From Lysobacterales bacterium (GTDB taxonomy: Bacteria; Pseudomonadota; Gammaproteobacteria; Xanthomonadales; Ahniellaceae): a DNA stretch of 64,000 bases. The DNA lies in assembly GCA_016721845.1 (NCBI GenBank), contig JADKHK010000013.1, positions 1,780,501-1,844,500 on the forward strand. Direction: 5' to 3'. The position numbers and the translations under genes were made by a program. Below the pieces are notes generated by a model. It was not told the DNA's origin and made no database searches. It was given only the letters and a program-made list of their open reading frames with translations. Positions 16,926 to 27,655 of the stretch are shown piece by piece; position 1 is the first letter of the stretch, and each line of letters starts with the position of its first letter.

Positions 16926-17468
16926 TTAGCGGGACAGCACCATCACCATTTCGGTGAGGCCGGCGACGACGAAGCCGCTGAGCAGGAAGATGTAGGCCCA
17001 GCGCAGGTACGGATACTTGTAATGCGCAAGGTAGTAGCCGAGGCTGTACAGATCGTTCGCCATCAACTGATACGCGGAACCGTCGGATTTCATTCGCAGC
17101 GCGACTTCATCGAGAAAGCGTTCGCGCGGGATCTGCGCGAAATGGCCGAAGAACAGGATGTTGAACTCCGACGGCAAGGACTGCCCGGGCACCTTGATCG
17201 CCTTGAACTTCGGCAGCACGGCGAGAATCGCGAGGATCAGCGCCAGCATCGTGAACACCGCGAGCACCAGCGCGCTCGGACCATGCAGCTCGTCGCGGCT
17301 GCGACCGAGCGCCATGGTCAGCACGATCGAGGACACGGTGATGATGATGTTGGCCTTGGTGTCGGCCATCATGCTCATCTGCACATGGTGCTGCTGCGCG
17401 GTGCGCAGCACGTTGTCGCCGGTGTTGCGTTCGGGAATCTCGGAGAACTGCTGCAAGTTCGGGTCCAT
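16926..17468 (-). CDS. Pycsar-effector-like membrane protein (DUF5706/PycTM type)
   Basis: 180 residues. A soluble N-terminus is followed by a signature helix (RTAQQHHVQMSMMADTKAN), two hydrophobic segments (IIITVSSIVLTMAL and ALVLAVFTMLALILAILAVL), a cytosolic loop with FNILFFGHF, and a last membrane helix at the C-terminus. This architecture and the ADTKAN motif match the DUF5706 family, whose members include membrane effectors of the Pycsar anti-phage system that respond to cyclic pyrimidine nucleotides. No cyclase gene lies nearby, so a defence role is unproven. Start chosen at the ATG spaced 6 nt from AGG; an in-frame ATG two codons earlier is possible. It is 54 nt upstream of the giant membrane-protein gene on the same strand. 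Confidence 0.72.
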   Translation of the reverse strand: MDPNLQQFSEIPERNTGDNVLRTAQQHHVQMSMMADTKANIIITVSSIVLTMALGRSRDELHGPSALVLAVFTMLALILAILAVLPKFKAIKVPGQSLPSEFNILFFGHFAQIPRERFLDEVALRMKSDGSAYQLMANDLYSLGYYLAHYKYPYLRWAYIFLLSGFVVAGLTEMVMVLSR

Positions 17469-17543
17469 GTGCATCCTGACACTCGGTTCATCGCTGGTTT
17501 TGTAGCATTGTGACCGGAAAGGAATGCCCTGGAACCCACCCCC

Positions 17544-18392
17544 ATGATCCGCCTGCTGCTTGCCCTGCTGGCCGTCGCGTTGAGCGGCTGCCACCAGGCC
17601 TATTTCGGAACCATCAATGTCGGTGCCGACGCCCCCCTGGTCGAATCGCGCTCGGTCGTCTTCGACAGCGACCATGCGCTCTCGGTCGACATCTATCGTG
17701 CCACCGACGCGCCCGACCATGCGCCGTTGATCCTGTTCTTCTACGGCGGCACGTGGCGCTACGGCGAACGTGCCTGGTATCGCTTCGTCGGCGAATCACT
17801 GGCAGACCACGGCTTCGTGGTGATGATCCCGGACTACCGCACCGCGCCCGATGTCGCCTTTCCGGCCTTTGTCGAGGATGCCGCGCGCGCCGCCGCGTTC
17901 GCAAGATCACAGGCCGAGCACTACGGCGCCGATCCGGCACGCATGGTGTTGATGGGCCATTCCGCGGGCGGCCACATCGGCGCCTTGCTGGCGACGGACG
18001 CGCGCTGGCTCGCCGCAGTGGGCATGAAGCCGCGCGATTTCCGCGCCTTCATCGGCCTGGCCGGGCCCTACGACTTCCTGCCGATCTGGAACCCGCGCAT
18101 GAAGCAGGTGTTCCCGGACGAAGCGAACGGCGCCGACACCCAGCCCATCCATTTCGTCGATGGCGACGAACCGCCGATGCTGCTGCTGCGCGGCGACCAG
18201 GACATCATCGTGTTGCCGCGCCACAACGAGGAAATGGCCGCCCTGCTGCGCGCGGTGGGCGTTCCGGTCGAATCCAGGACGTATGAAGGCGTCGGCCATT
18301 CGCAGATCGTCACCGCACTCGCCCGCGACCGTTCCGATCTGGCTCCGACGCTGCAGGATGTCGTCGCCTACGTGAAGCAGATGAGCGACTGA
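17544..18392 (+). CDS. Alpha/beta-hydrolase lipoprotein
   Basis: 282 residues. The N-terminus is a lipoprotein signal with lipobox LSGC (Cys at about 16), placing the enzyme on an envelope membrane. The rest is an alpha/beta-hydrolase of the esterase/acetylxylan type. It shows an oxyanion segment FFYGGTWRYG (variant of HGG), the nucleophile elbow GHSAGGH, an acidic residue in LLRGDQD, and the catalytic His in GVGHSQ. It likely hydrolyses a carboxyl ester; substrate unknown. It is divergent from the DUF5706 gene (75 nt apart) and convergent with the TetR gene. Confidence 0.88.
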   Translation: MIRLLLALLAVALSGCHQAYFGTINVGADAPLVESRSVVFDSDHALSVDIYRATDAPDHAPLILFFYGGTWRYGERAWYRFVGESLADHGFVVMIPDYRTAPDVAFPAFVEDAARAAAFARSQAEHYGADPARMVLMGHSAGGHIGALLATDARWLAAVGMKPRDFRAFIGLAGPYDFLPIWNPRMKQVFPDEANGADTQPIHFVDGDEPPMLLLRGDQDIIVLPRHNEEMAALLRAVGVPVESRTYEGVGHSQIVTALARDRSDLAPTLQDVVAYVKQMSD

Positions 18393-18405
18393 TCCCGGCT
18401 TCGGG

Positions 18406-19005
18406 TCAAGCGGCCGGAATCAGCGTCTCGACGACATGCCCGACATAGGCGTCGAATTCCTCGACGCTCATGCGCGTGAGCTTGAGTTGCAGCATCAGTT
18501 GCAGGAATCCGACGTAGGCGGAATAGGCGAGCCGGGCGCGGTTCATCGCGTCCTTGCGCGAGAAGTTCAGCGACCGGTAGGCCTGCATCAGGAAATGGAT
18601 GCGGCGCTGCGAGACGCGCGCCATCACCGGCTGCACCACGGGATGGTCGAGCGCCTTCAGCAATTCGCTGTAGAGCACGTGCGAACGCATTTCCTTGCTG
18701 GTGCGCACGAACAGTTCGCGCAGGCGCTCGGCCGGGTCGGCGATTTCTTCCAGCGGCTCGAACACGGTTTCCTCGTCGAGCTTCTCCCAGCGTTCCAGGG
18801 CCGCCTTCAACAAGGCTTCACGCGACGGGAAGTGCCAATAGAAGCTGCCCTTGGTGACACCGAGACGACGCGCCAGAGGTTCGACCGCCACGGCGGAGAC
18901 TCCCTGTTCGGCGAGCAGATCGAGGGCACCGGCTTCCCAGTCGGCGCTGGACAGGCGAGCGCGGTCAGCGCGGGGATCGGCGATCTGGGTCTGCGGCATG
19001 GTCAT
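18406..19005 (-). CDS. TetR-family transcriptional repressor
   Basis: 199 residues with a typical TetR DNA-binding N-terminus: LDLLAEQGVSAVAVEPLARR followed by the recognition helix LGVTKGSFYWHF. A helical ligand/dimer domain follows with no diagnostic motif. Divergent from the hydrolase-fadE-DUF4442 operon, and the shared 86-bp spacer holds two matching inverted repeats. It very likely represses that operon and itself, with an acyl-CoA or fatty acid as a plausible inducer (inference). ATGs at 19005 and 18999 are both possible starts; neither has a strong ribosome binding site. Confidence 0.92.
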   Translation of the reverse strand: MTMPQTQIADPRADRARLSSADWEAGALDLLAEQGVSAVAVEPLARRLGVTKGSFYWHFPSREALLKAALERWEKLDEETVFEPLEEIADPAERLRELFVRTSKEMRSHVLYSELLKALDHPVVQPVMARVSQRRIHFLMQAYRSLNFSRKDAMNRARLAYSAYVGFLQLMLQLKLTRMSVEEFDAYVGHVVETLIPAA

Positions 19006-19039
19006 CGGCGCACGGTGAATCCGGTGCGCGAGCGTAGCA

Positions 19040-19095
19040 CCATACGCTGCCGTATTGACAAGCGCGGCGCAATACGACCATACTTCGCCGTATGG
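19040..19095. promoter_or_regulatory. Paired TetR-type operators overlapping the fadE-operon promoter
   Basis: Two inverted repeats share the pattern CCATAC-N6-GTATKG. Site 1 is 19040-19057 (right arm GTATTG). Site 2 is 19078-19095 (right arm GTATGG), extendable to ACCATAC/GTATGGT. Centres are 38 bp apart; a further half-site CAATAC is at 19070-19075. A plus-strand promoter TTGACA (19055-19060), 18 nt, CATACT (19079-19084) lies between and inside them. The start codon of the hydrolase gene (19092) falls within site 2. The repressor would block polymerase directly. Confidence 0.75.
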
Positions 19096-19985
19096 TGAAT
19101 CATGCCGCCCTTGCTGCCTTGCCCGAAGCGCCGGTTGCGCGCGCCGTGCATCGCTTCGCCACCGCCGACGGCCTGCGACTTGCGGTCGAGCATTTCGGCG
19201 ACGCCGATGCACCCGCACTCGTGTTCGCGCACGGCTTCGGCCAATCGCGACTGGCCTGGACCGGCGCCGCCGAGCATCTGGCGCGCGAAGGATTCCACTG
19301 TCTCGCACTCGATGGTCGTGGCCACGGCGAGAGCGGCTGGCACGACGCCGAGGCCTACGAACTCGAACGATTCGTCGATGACGCGAAGGCCCTGGCCCGC
19401 ACATTGCCGCGGCCGCCGGTCTGGATCGGCGCCTCGATGGGCGGGTTGATCGGCATGATGGCCGAAGCCGCTCAGCCCGGCCTGTTCAAAGCCCTGGTGT
19501 TGGTCGATGTCACGCCGCGCTGGGAGACCGCCGGGGTCAATCGCATCCTCGACTTCATGCGCGCCCACCCGGAAGGATTTGCTTCGGTCGAAGAGGCCAG
19601 CGCTGCAGTCGCGTCGTACTTGCCGCATCGCGCCCAGCGCAGTGATCCGGGCCGCTTGAACAAGATGCTGGTGCCGATGGCCAACGGCCGGCTGCGCTGG
19701 CACTGGGACCCGCGCCTGCTCGACACCGTCGCCGACAATGGCGAGCGCTATGTCGCCGGGCTCACCGAAGCCGCACGCGCGCTGCGCCTGCCGGTCCTGC
19801 TGATTTCCGGTGGCCGCAGCGACGTCGTCTCGGACCACACCATCGACGAATTCCGCGCGCTCGTGCCGCAGGCCGAACACGAGCGCATCGACGATGCCAC
19901 GCACATGGTCGTCGGCGATGCCAACGACCGCTTCGTCGACACCATTTCCCGCTACCTGCGTCGACTGCCGACGCACACCGCCTGA
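19092..19985 (+). CDS. Alpha/beta-fold hydrolase, first gene of the fadE operon
   Basis: 297 residues with the classic fold of epoxide-hydrolase/esterase-like enzymes: AHGFGQSRLAW (oxyanion), LDGRGHGESG, nucleophile elbow GASMGG, and catalytic His in DATHMVVGD. No signal peptide, so cytosolic; it may act on acyl esters or thioesters (inference from the operon). No ribosome binding site precedes the ATG, and the -10 box ends 7 nt upstream, so the mRNA may be leaderless. Followed after 16 nt by fadE. Confidence 0.9.
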   Translation: MVNHAALAALPEAPVARAVHRFATADGLRLAVEHFGDADAPALVFAHGFGQSRLAWTGAAEHLAREGFHCLALDGRGHGESGWHDAEAYELERFVDDAKALARTLPRPPVWIGASMGGLIGMMAEAAQPGLFKALVLVDVTPRWETAGVNRILDFMRAHPEGFASVEEASAAVASYLPHRAQRSDPGRLNKMLVPMANGRLRWHWDPRLLDTVADNGERYVAGLTEAARALRLPVLLISGGRSDVVSDHTIDEFRALVPQAEHERIDDATHMVVGDANDRFVDTISRYLRRLPTHTA

Positions 19986-20001
19986 TCCACCGGAGACTCC
20001 G

Positions 20002-22473
20002 ATGAACAGCACCCTGCCCTTCCTTGCGATATTGCTCAGCACGGTCCTCGTCGCACACCTGCGACTCGGCCTGCTGGCGTGGACCGCCCTATCGGCCATC
20101 GGCCTGGGTGCCGCGACGATGTTCGCCGGCGCGCACCCGCTTGCGCTTTACGCGGCGTGGGCCGTGTTCGCACTGGTCGCGGTGCCGTTCAACATCGGAC
20201 CGCTGCGCCGCGCGATCTTCAGTGGCCCTTTCCTCAAGGTCTATCAGCGCATCACCCCGCAACTGTCGGACACCGAGAAAACCGCGCTTGAAGCCGGCAC
20301 CGTCGGCTGGGAAGGCGAGTTGTTCTCGGGTCGCCCGGACTGGCGCAAGCTGGCCGCGCAGCCGAAACCGGTCCTGAGTGCGGAAGAACAGGCCTTCCTG
20401 GATGGCCCGGTCGATGAACTGTGCCGCCTGCACGACGAATGGGACGCCACCCACGTGCGCGCCGACCTGTCGCCAACGGTGTGGGACTTCCTCAAGAAGA
20501 ACCGCTTCTTCGGCATGATCATCCCGAAGGAATACGGTGGCCTCGGCTTCTCGGCGCTGGCGCATGGTGCGGTCGTCGCGAAATGCGCGAGCGTGTCCGG
20601 CACCTTGTCGTCGACCGTCTGCGTGCCGAATTCGCTCGGCCCCGGCGAACTGCTGCTGCATTACGGCACCGATGCGCAGAAGAGCCACTACCTGCCGCGA
20701 CTTGCCCGCGGCGAAGACATCCCCTGTTTCGCACTGACCAATCCGCACGCTGGTTCCGATGCCACCTCGATCCCGGACTTCGGCATCGTCTGCAAGGGCC
20801 AGCACAACGGTGAAGAGACCCTCGGCATCAAGCTGACCTTCGACAAGCGCTACATCACGCTGGCGCCGATCGCGACGATCGTCGGCCTCGCCTTCCGCCT
20901 GCATGACCCGGACGGGTTGCTGGGTGCGGAGAAAGACCGCGGCATCACCCTCGCACTGATCCCGCGCAACACCGCCGGTCTGGAAATCGGCCGTCGCCAC
21001 ATGCCGCTGAACGTGCCATTCCAGAACGGCCCGGTGCGCGGCAACGGCGTGTTCATCCCGATGAGTTACCTGATTGGTGGCGAGAAGATGATCGGGCAGG
21101 GCTGGCGCATGCTGGTCGAATGCCTGTCGGTCGGTCGAGCGATTTCGCTGCCGTCGACCGCCGCTGGCGGCTGCCGCATGGGCGTCGCCGCGACAGGTGC
21201 CTATGCGCGCATCCGCAAGCAGTTCCAGATGCCGATCGGTCGTTTCGAAGGCGTCGAGGAAGCACTGGCCCGCATCGGCGGCCTGACCTATGCCATCACC
21301 GCGCTGTCGCGCATGACCGCGGCCGCGGTCGACATGGGCGAGAAGCCGTCGGTGCCGAGCGCGATCGCGAAGTACCACGCCACCGAAGTCGGTTCGCAAG
21401 TCGTGAAAGACGCGATGGACATCCACGGCGGCAAGGGCATCATCCTCGGCCCGCGCAATTACCTGGGTCGCGCGCATCAGGCCGCACCGATTTCGATCAC
21501 CGTCGAAGGCGCGAACATCCTGACGCGCAGCATGATCATCTTCGGCCAGGGCGCGGTGCGTTGCCATCCGTTCGTGCTGAAGGAAATGCAGGCGGCGCAA
21601 CTCGCCGATCCGAAGCAGCGTCTGGCCGAGTTCGACCAGCTGCTGATGGGCCACATCGGCTTCGCGATCAGCAATGGCGTGCGCTCGCTGTTGCTCGGTG
21701 CGAGTCATTCGGCACTGGCCAAGGCGCCGATCGGCGACGCCAGCACCGCCAAGTTCTACAAGAAGATCACGCGCTACTCGGCCAATCTGGCGCTGGTTGC
21801 CGATACCGCGATGCTGACGCTGGGCGGCAAACTCAAGGTCAAGGAGAAACTGTCGGGACGCCTCGGCGACGTGCTTAGCCAGCTCTACATCATGAGTTCG
21901 ATGCTGAAGCGCTGGGAGGACCAGGGCCGTCCGGTCGCGGACTATCCGCTGCTGGCCTGGGCGATGCACGACGCCGTGTACAAGATGCAGGACGCGCTCG
22001 ACGGCGTGCTGCGCAACTTCCCGATCCGCCCGGTGGCGTGGATGCTGCGCGCCCTGGTGTTCCCGATCGGCCTGCGCGAACGTGCGCCGTCGGACCGCCT
22101 TGGCCATCGCGTTTGTACCCTGTTGCTGGCGCCGAGCGAGACGCGCAATCGTCTGGTCGAAGGTGTCTACCTGACGCCGAACGCGAACAATGTGCCGGGC
22201 CGCATGCATCATGCGCTCGACAAGGTCATCGCCTCGGAGCCGGTGGAACGCAAGGTCGTCAAGGCGATCAAGGCCGGCCAGATCGGCGCGCTGGAAGCGA
22301 CGGCGCAACTCGATGAAGCGGTGCAGAAGAACGTGATCACCGCGGCCGAACGCGACCTGCTCGCCGAGGTGCGCGTGCTGACCAACGAGTTCATTGCCGT
22401 CGACGACTTCGACTCGGCCGAGCTCGAAGCCGCCAGCGCCGCCAAGCGCGCCGCCCTCAAGGCCGTCGCCTGA
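20002..22473 (+). CDS. fadE: Acyl-CoA dehydrogenase (FadE type)
   Basis: 823 residues, the length of the long FadE family (about 815 in E. coli). Catalyses the first FAD-dependent oxidation of fatty acyl-CoA in beta-oxidation. The N-terminus has two hydrophobic helices (TLPFLAILLSTVLVAHLRL and a second near 25-55), consistent with membrane association. Core motifs include FFGMIIPKEYGGLGFS, FALTNPHAGSDA, and DIHGGKGIILGPRNYLGRA, followed by the FadE-specific C-terminal extension. Strong start signal CGGAGACTCCG. The stop overlaps the DUF4442 start (TGATG). Controlled by the operators at 19040-19095. Confidence 0.95.
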   Translation: MNSTLPFLAILLSTVLVAHLRLGLLAWTALSAIGLGAATMFAGAHPLALYAAWAVFALVAVPFNIGPLRRAIFSGPFLKVYQRITPQLSDTEKTALEAGTVGWEGELFSGRPDWRKLAAQPKPVLSAEEQAFLDGPVDELCRLHDEWDATHVRADLSPTVWDFLKKNRFFGMIIPKEYGGLGFSALAHGAVVAKCASVSGTLSSTVCVPNSLGPGELLLHYGTDAQKSHYLPRLARGEDIPCFALTNPHAGSDATSIPDFGIVCKGQHNGEETLGIKLTFDKRYITLAPIATIVGLAFRLHDPDGLLGAEKDRGITLALIPRNTAGLEIGRRHMPLNVPFQNGPVRGNGVFIPMSYLIGGEKMIGQGWRMLVECLSVGRAISLPSTAAGGCRMGVAATGAYARIRKQFQMPIGRFEGVEEALARIGGLTYAITALSRMTAAAVDMGEKPSVPSAIAKYHATEVGSQVVKDAMDIHGGKGIILGPRNYLGRAHQAAPISITVEGANILTRSMIIFGQGAVRCHPFVLKEMQAAQLADPKQRLAEFDQLLMGHIGFAISNGVRSLLLGASHSALAKAPIGDASTAKFYKKITRYSANLALVADTAMLTLGGKLKVKEKLSGRLGDVLSQLYIMSSMLKRWEDQGRPVADYPLLAWAMHDAVYKMQDALDGVLRNFPIRPVAWMLRALVFPIGLRERAPSDRLGHRVCTLLLAPSETRNRLVEGVYLTPNANNVPGRMHHALDKVIASEPVERKVVKAIKAGQIGALEATAQLDEAVQKNVITAAERDLLAEVRVLTNEFIAVDDFDSAELEAASAAKRAALKAVA

Positions 22474-22943
22474 TGAGCAAGGTCCTCAAGCAATGGCAGC
22501 GACTGAAGGACAAACCCTTCGGTCGCTGGCTGTTCACGAAGATCGTCTGCTGGCAGGCGCCCTATTTCGGTTCGATCCATCCGCGCATCGAGGAGATTGA
22601 ATCCGGGCGCATGGTGGTGCGCATCCGGCAGCGCCGCAGCATCCAGAACCACATCCAGACCATTCATGCGATCGCCCTGTGCAATGGCGCGGAGCTCGCG
22701 GCCGGCGTCGGCATCGAGGCGACGATCCGTCCGGAATGGCGCTGGATCCCGAAGACGATGACCGTGCGCTACCTCGCCAAGGCGACGCGCGAAGCCCGCC
22801 TGGAGTCGACCATCCAGTTGCCCGACGACATCGGCAACGGTTACGACTGCGTGATCCCGGTCGTCGCCACCGATCCGGACGGCACGCGCGTGTTCGAAGC
22901 CGACATCACGATGTGGGTGACGCCGCGCAAGCGTCCGGGCTGA
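22473..22943 (+). CDS. DUF4442 (hot-dog fold thioesterase-like) protein
   Basis: 156 residues resembling the DUF4442/PaaI-like hot-dog family: an N-terminal helix (LFTKIVCWQAPYFGSIHPRI) and a core with RRSIQNHIQTIHAIALCNGAE containing the long central hot-dog helix. Such proteins bind or hydrolyse acyl-CoA thioesters. The TGATG overlap with fadE indicates coupled translation and a role in fatty-acid degradation. Catalytic activity is not demonstrated by any diagnostic residue. Confidence 0.82.
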   Translation: MSKVLKQWQRLKDKPFGRWLFTKIVCWQAPYFGSIHPRIEEIESGRMVVRIRQRRSIQNHIQTIHAIALCNGAELAAGVGIEATIRPEWRWIPKTMTVRYLAKATREARLESTIQLPDDIGNGYDCVIPVVATDPDGTRVFEADITMWVTPRKRPG

Positions 22944-22955
22944 TCGCGAGTGCGT

Positions 22956-25232
22956 TCATTCGGCTTCGAAATCGTTGCCGAACACACGATCGACGACGGC
23001 TTGCGGTGTCGCGTAGTACCCGGCTTCACCATTGCCGAGCACGCCATGGGTGTTGTCACCCCAGCATCTCGCGCTGCCGTCGCTGATGCGGGCGCAGGTA
23101 TGGGATCCGCCGGCGGCCAGGTCGGTTGCATTCAGTCCGGCCAGCCCGAGCACGGGCGCGGCCACACCGCGGTCGACGGTGCCGCCATCGCCCAGTTGCC
23201 CCGCATCGTTGTAGCCCCAGCACCGCAGCGTTCCGTCCGTCATCCTCGCGCAGCTGTGGTATTCGCCCAGGGCGAGCCCGCTCGTGCCCGGCCCGCCGAG
23301 GCCTGAAACGACGACGGGCGCGGTGCGCGTCTGCGTGGAGTTGTCGCCGAGCTGTCCCGAATCGTTGTTGCCCCAGCAACGCACGGCGCCGTCGCTGAAG
23401 CGTGCACAGCTGTGGTACCCACCGGCCGTGATGGCATTCGCGGCCAGCCCTGCGAGTCCGCTGACCGGAACGGGCGACGTGCGATCGGTGGTCGTGCCGT
23501 CACCCAGCTGCCCGGTGTAATTCGAACCCCAGCAGCGCAGCCTGCCGTCGCCGAGCCGCACACAGTTGTGCCAACCGCCCGCCGCCAGGGTCGAGACCGT
23601 CGTGCCGGCAAGGCCGACGACCGCCACTGGCAACGGACGATCCGTATTGGTGCCGTCGCCGAGCTGGCCATCGTCGTTGCGGCCCCAGCAACGCACGACA
23701 CCGAGATGGTCCAAGGCGCAGGTGTGTCCGGCGCCGACGCCGACCGCAACGATCGTGACACCGGCCAATCCGCCGACCAGCACCGGCGCATTGCGATCGA
23801 CGTTGCTGCCATCGCCGAGTTGTCCGCGGTCGTTGCGCCCCCAGCAGCGCAGGCTGCCGTCGACGATGCGCGCGCAGGCGTGCGATTCGCCGGCGCTGAT
23901 CGCGGTCACGGTCAAGCCGCCCAGCCCCGAGACCAGCGTCGGTGTCGGACGCGGGCTGTTGCTGCCGTCGCCAAGTTGACCGTATTGGTTCCGGCCCCAG
24001 CAGCGCACGGTACCGCCACTGATCAGTGCGCAACTGTGCCAGGCCCCGGCGGCGAGCGCAGTCACCGGCAGACCGGCGAGGCCGCTCACACGCACGGGCA
24101 ACGGCCGCTGGAGCACGCCACCGATGCCGAGTTGCCCCTCGGTATTGCCGCCCCAGCAGCGCCAGCTGCCGTCGCTGATCCGGGCGCAACTGTGCCGATC
24201 GCCGGTCCCGAATGCAGTCACGACGGTGCCGGCCAGTCCGACGACGGCGACCGCGGACAGGCGGCTTGTGGTCGTTCCGTCCCCCAGCTGCCCATATCCG
24301 TTTCCACCCCAACAGCGCAGGGCCCCCGTGCTGCTCAGGGCACAGGCATGAGACTGACCCGCGCTCACGGCAATCGTGGTCGTGCCCGAGAGACCGGTCA
24401 CGGTCACCGGCGCATTGCGATGGACCGTGCTGCCATCGCCAAGTTGACCGGTGTCGTTCTTGCCCCAGCAACGCACGGACCCGTTGTTGATGGTGGCGCA
24501 GGTCTGCATGTCGTCGGCCGTCAGCGTGGTGACACTCACGCCCGCGAGACCGGCCACCAGCACCGGGACAGGGGAACTGTTGTTGCTCCCGTCACCGAGT
24601 TGGCCGTAGCCATTCCAGCCCCAGCAGCGCACCGACCCATTGCTGATCCGGGCGCAGGTATGGCTGTGGCCGGCCGCAACCGCGGTCACGATCAGACCCG
24701 GCAGCTGCACGAGAACCGGCGTGTTCTGCTGCGTGGCACCGCCGTCACCGAGCTTTCCCCAGTCGTTCGAGCCCCAGCAACGCAGACCGCCGTTGCTGAT
24801 CAGGGCGCAGGTATGCGCATCGCCCGCCGCCAGTGCGGTCACGGCCAGGCCGGTGAGACCCGTCACGGTCGTCGCGGTCAGCCGGGTCGTGGTTGTCCCG
24901 TCCCCGAGTTGCCCGTGCCCATTGCCACCCCAACAACGCACGCTGCCATCGGCGATCAGTGCGCAGCTGTGGTAACTGCCCGCCACGACGGCGACGGTGG
25001 TGAGACCGGAAAGGCCGCTGACCGCGACCGGCGTCCGGCGCGTCGTCGTGGTGCCGTCGCCCAGCTGCCCGGAGCCGTTGGCGCCCCAACACAGGACGAC
25101 GCCACTGCCGTTCAGGCCGCAACCGTGATAACCGCCCGCGTCGAGCACATTGGCTTGCGCGCCCACTGGGGCCAGCGTCGTCCACGCCGCCACGGCCAGG
25201 ACCAAGGTCCATATCCACCGATTGCCACTCAT
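22956..25232 (-). CDS. Secreted RCC1-like beta-propeller protein with 14 repeats
   Basis: 758 residues. Signal peptide (WIWTLVLAVAAWTTLAP, cleavage near GAQA) followed by 14 consecutive repeats of about 51 residues, each containing HSCA, a DGS turn and RCWGxNxxGQLGDG. They match the RCC1/regulator-of-chromosome-condensation repeat, which folds as seven-bladed propellers, so 14 copies would make two propellers. Each repeat has two conserved Cys (in HSCA and RCWG), suited to disulphides outside the cytoplasm. The C-terminus ends VFGNDFEAE, similar to the tail of the beta-helix gene at 4258. Partner or ligand unknown. The start at 25232 is 9 nt after AGGGGG. Confidence 0.88.
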   Translation of the reverse strand: MSGNRWIWTLVLAVAAWTTLAPVGAQANVLDAGGYHGCGLNGSGVVLCWGANGSGQLGDGTTTTRRTPVAVSGLSGLTTVAVVAGSYHSCALIADGSVRCWGGNGHGQLGDGTTTTRLTATTVTGLTGLAVTALAAGDAHTCALISNGGLRCWGSNDWGKLGDGGATQQNTPVLVQLPGLIVTAVAAGHSHTCARISNGSVRCWGWNGYGQLGDGSNNSSPVPVLVAGLAGVSVTTLTADDMQTCATINNGSVRCWGKNDTGQLGDGSTVHRNAPVTVTGLSGTTTIAVSAGQSHACALSSTGALRCWGGNGYGQLGDGTTTSRLSAVAVVGLAGTVVTAFGTGDRHSCARISDGSWRCWGGNTEGQLGIGGVLQRPLPVRVSGLAGLPVTALAAGAWHSCALISGGTVRCWGRNQYGQLGDGSNSPRPTPTLVSGLGGLTVTAISAGESHACARIVDGSLRCWGRNDRGQLGDGSNVDRNAPVLVGGLAGVTIVAVGVGAGHTCALDHLGVVRCWGRNDDGQLGDGTNTDRPLPVAVVGLAGTTVSTLAAGGWHNCVRLGDGRLRCWGSNYTGQLGDGTTTDRTSPVPVSGLAGLAANAITAGGYHSCARFSDGAVRCWGNNDSGQLGDNSTQTRTAPVVVSGLGGPGTSGLALGEYHSCARMTDGTLRCWGYNDAGQLGDGGTVDRGVAAPVLGLAGLNATDLAAGGSHTCARISDGSARCWGDNTHGVLGNGEAGYYATPQAVVDRVFGNDFEAE

Positions 25233-25337
25233 GTTGCCCATCCCCCTGCTCGGCCTCCCGTTCGTGGCGGCCTTCAATCCCTCATACGCAGGGGAATCGG
25301 AAATCTTTCAGTTCCCGTCGGCCGTTGCGTTTGCGCA

Positions 25338-25368
25338 TTGACCTTCCCATCATGGCAACCCGTAGCCT
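25338..25368 (+). promoter_or_regulatory. CueR/MerR-type promoter of copA
   Basis: -35 TTGACC (25338-25343) and -10 TAGCCT (25363-25368) are separated by 19 bp, the over-long spacer typical of promoters activated by MerR-family proteins. The spacer contains ACCTTCC on the left, as in known CueR boxes, with a poorly conserved right arm (GGCAACC). Placed 28 nt before the copA start and matched by a cueR gene in the same operon. Confidence 0.78.
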
Positions 25369-25395
25369 GCGCTTGTCCGTCAAAGGAGCAAGCCG

Positions 25396-27654
<2,259 letters not shown>

Positions 27655-27655
27655 C

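Noticed and set aside
20089..22308. 739-codon minus-strand open frame across fadE
   Set aside because: Antisense shadow produced by high GC codon bias; fadE on the plus strand has clear motifs.
23000..25200. Regular repeats suggesting a CRISPR or satellite array
   Set aside because: The about 153-bp periodicity equals 51 codons of RCC1 repeats with conserved reading frame; no short palindromic repeats with unique spacers.
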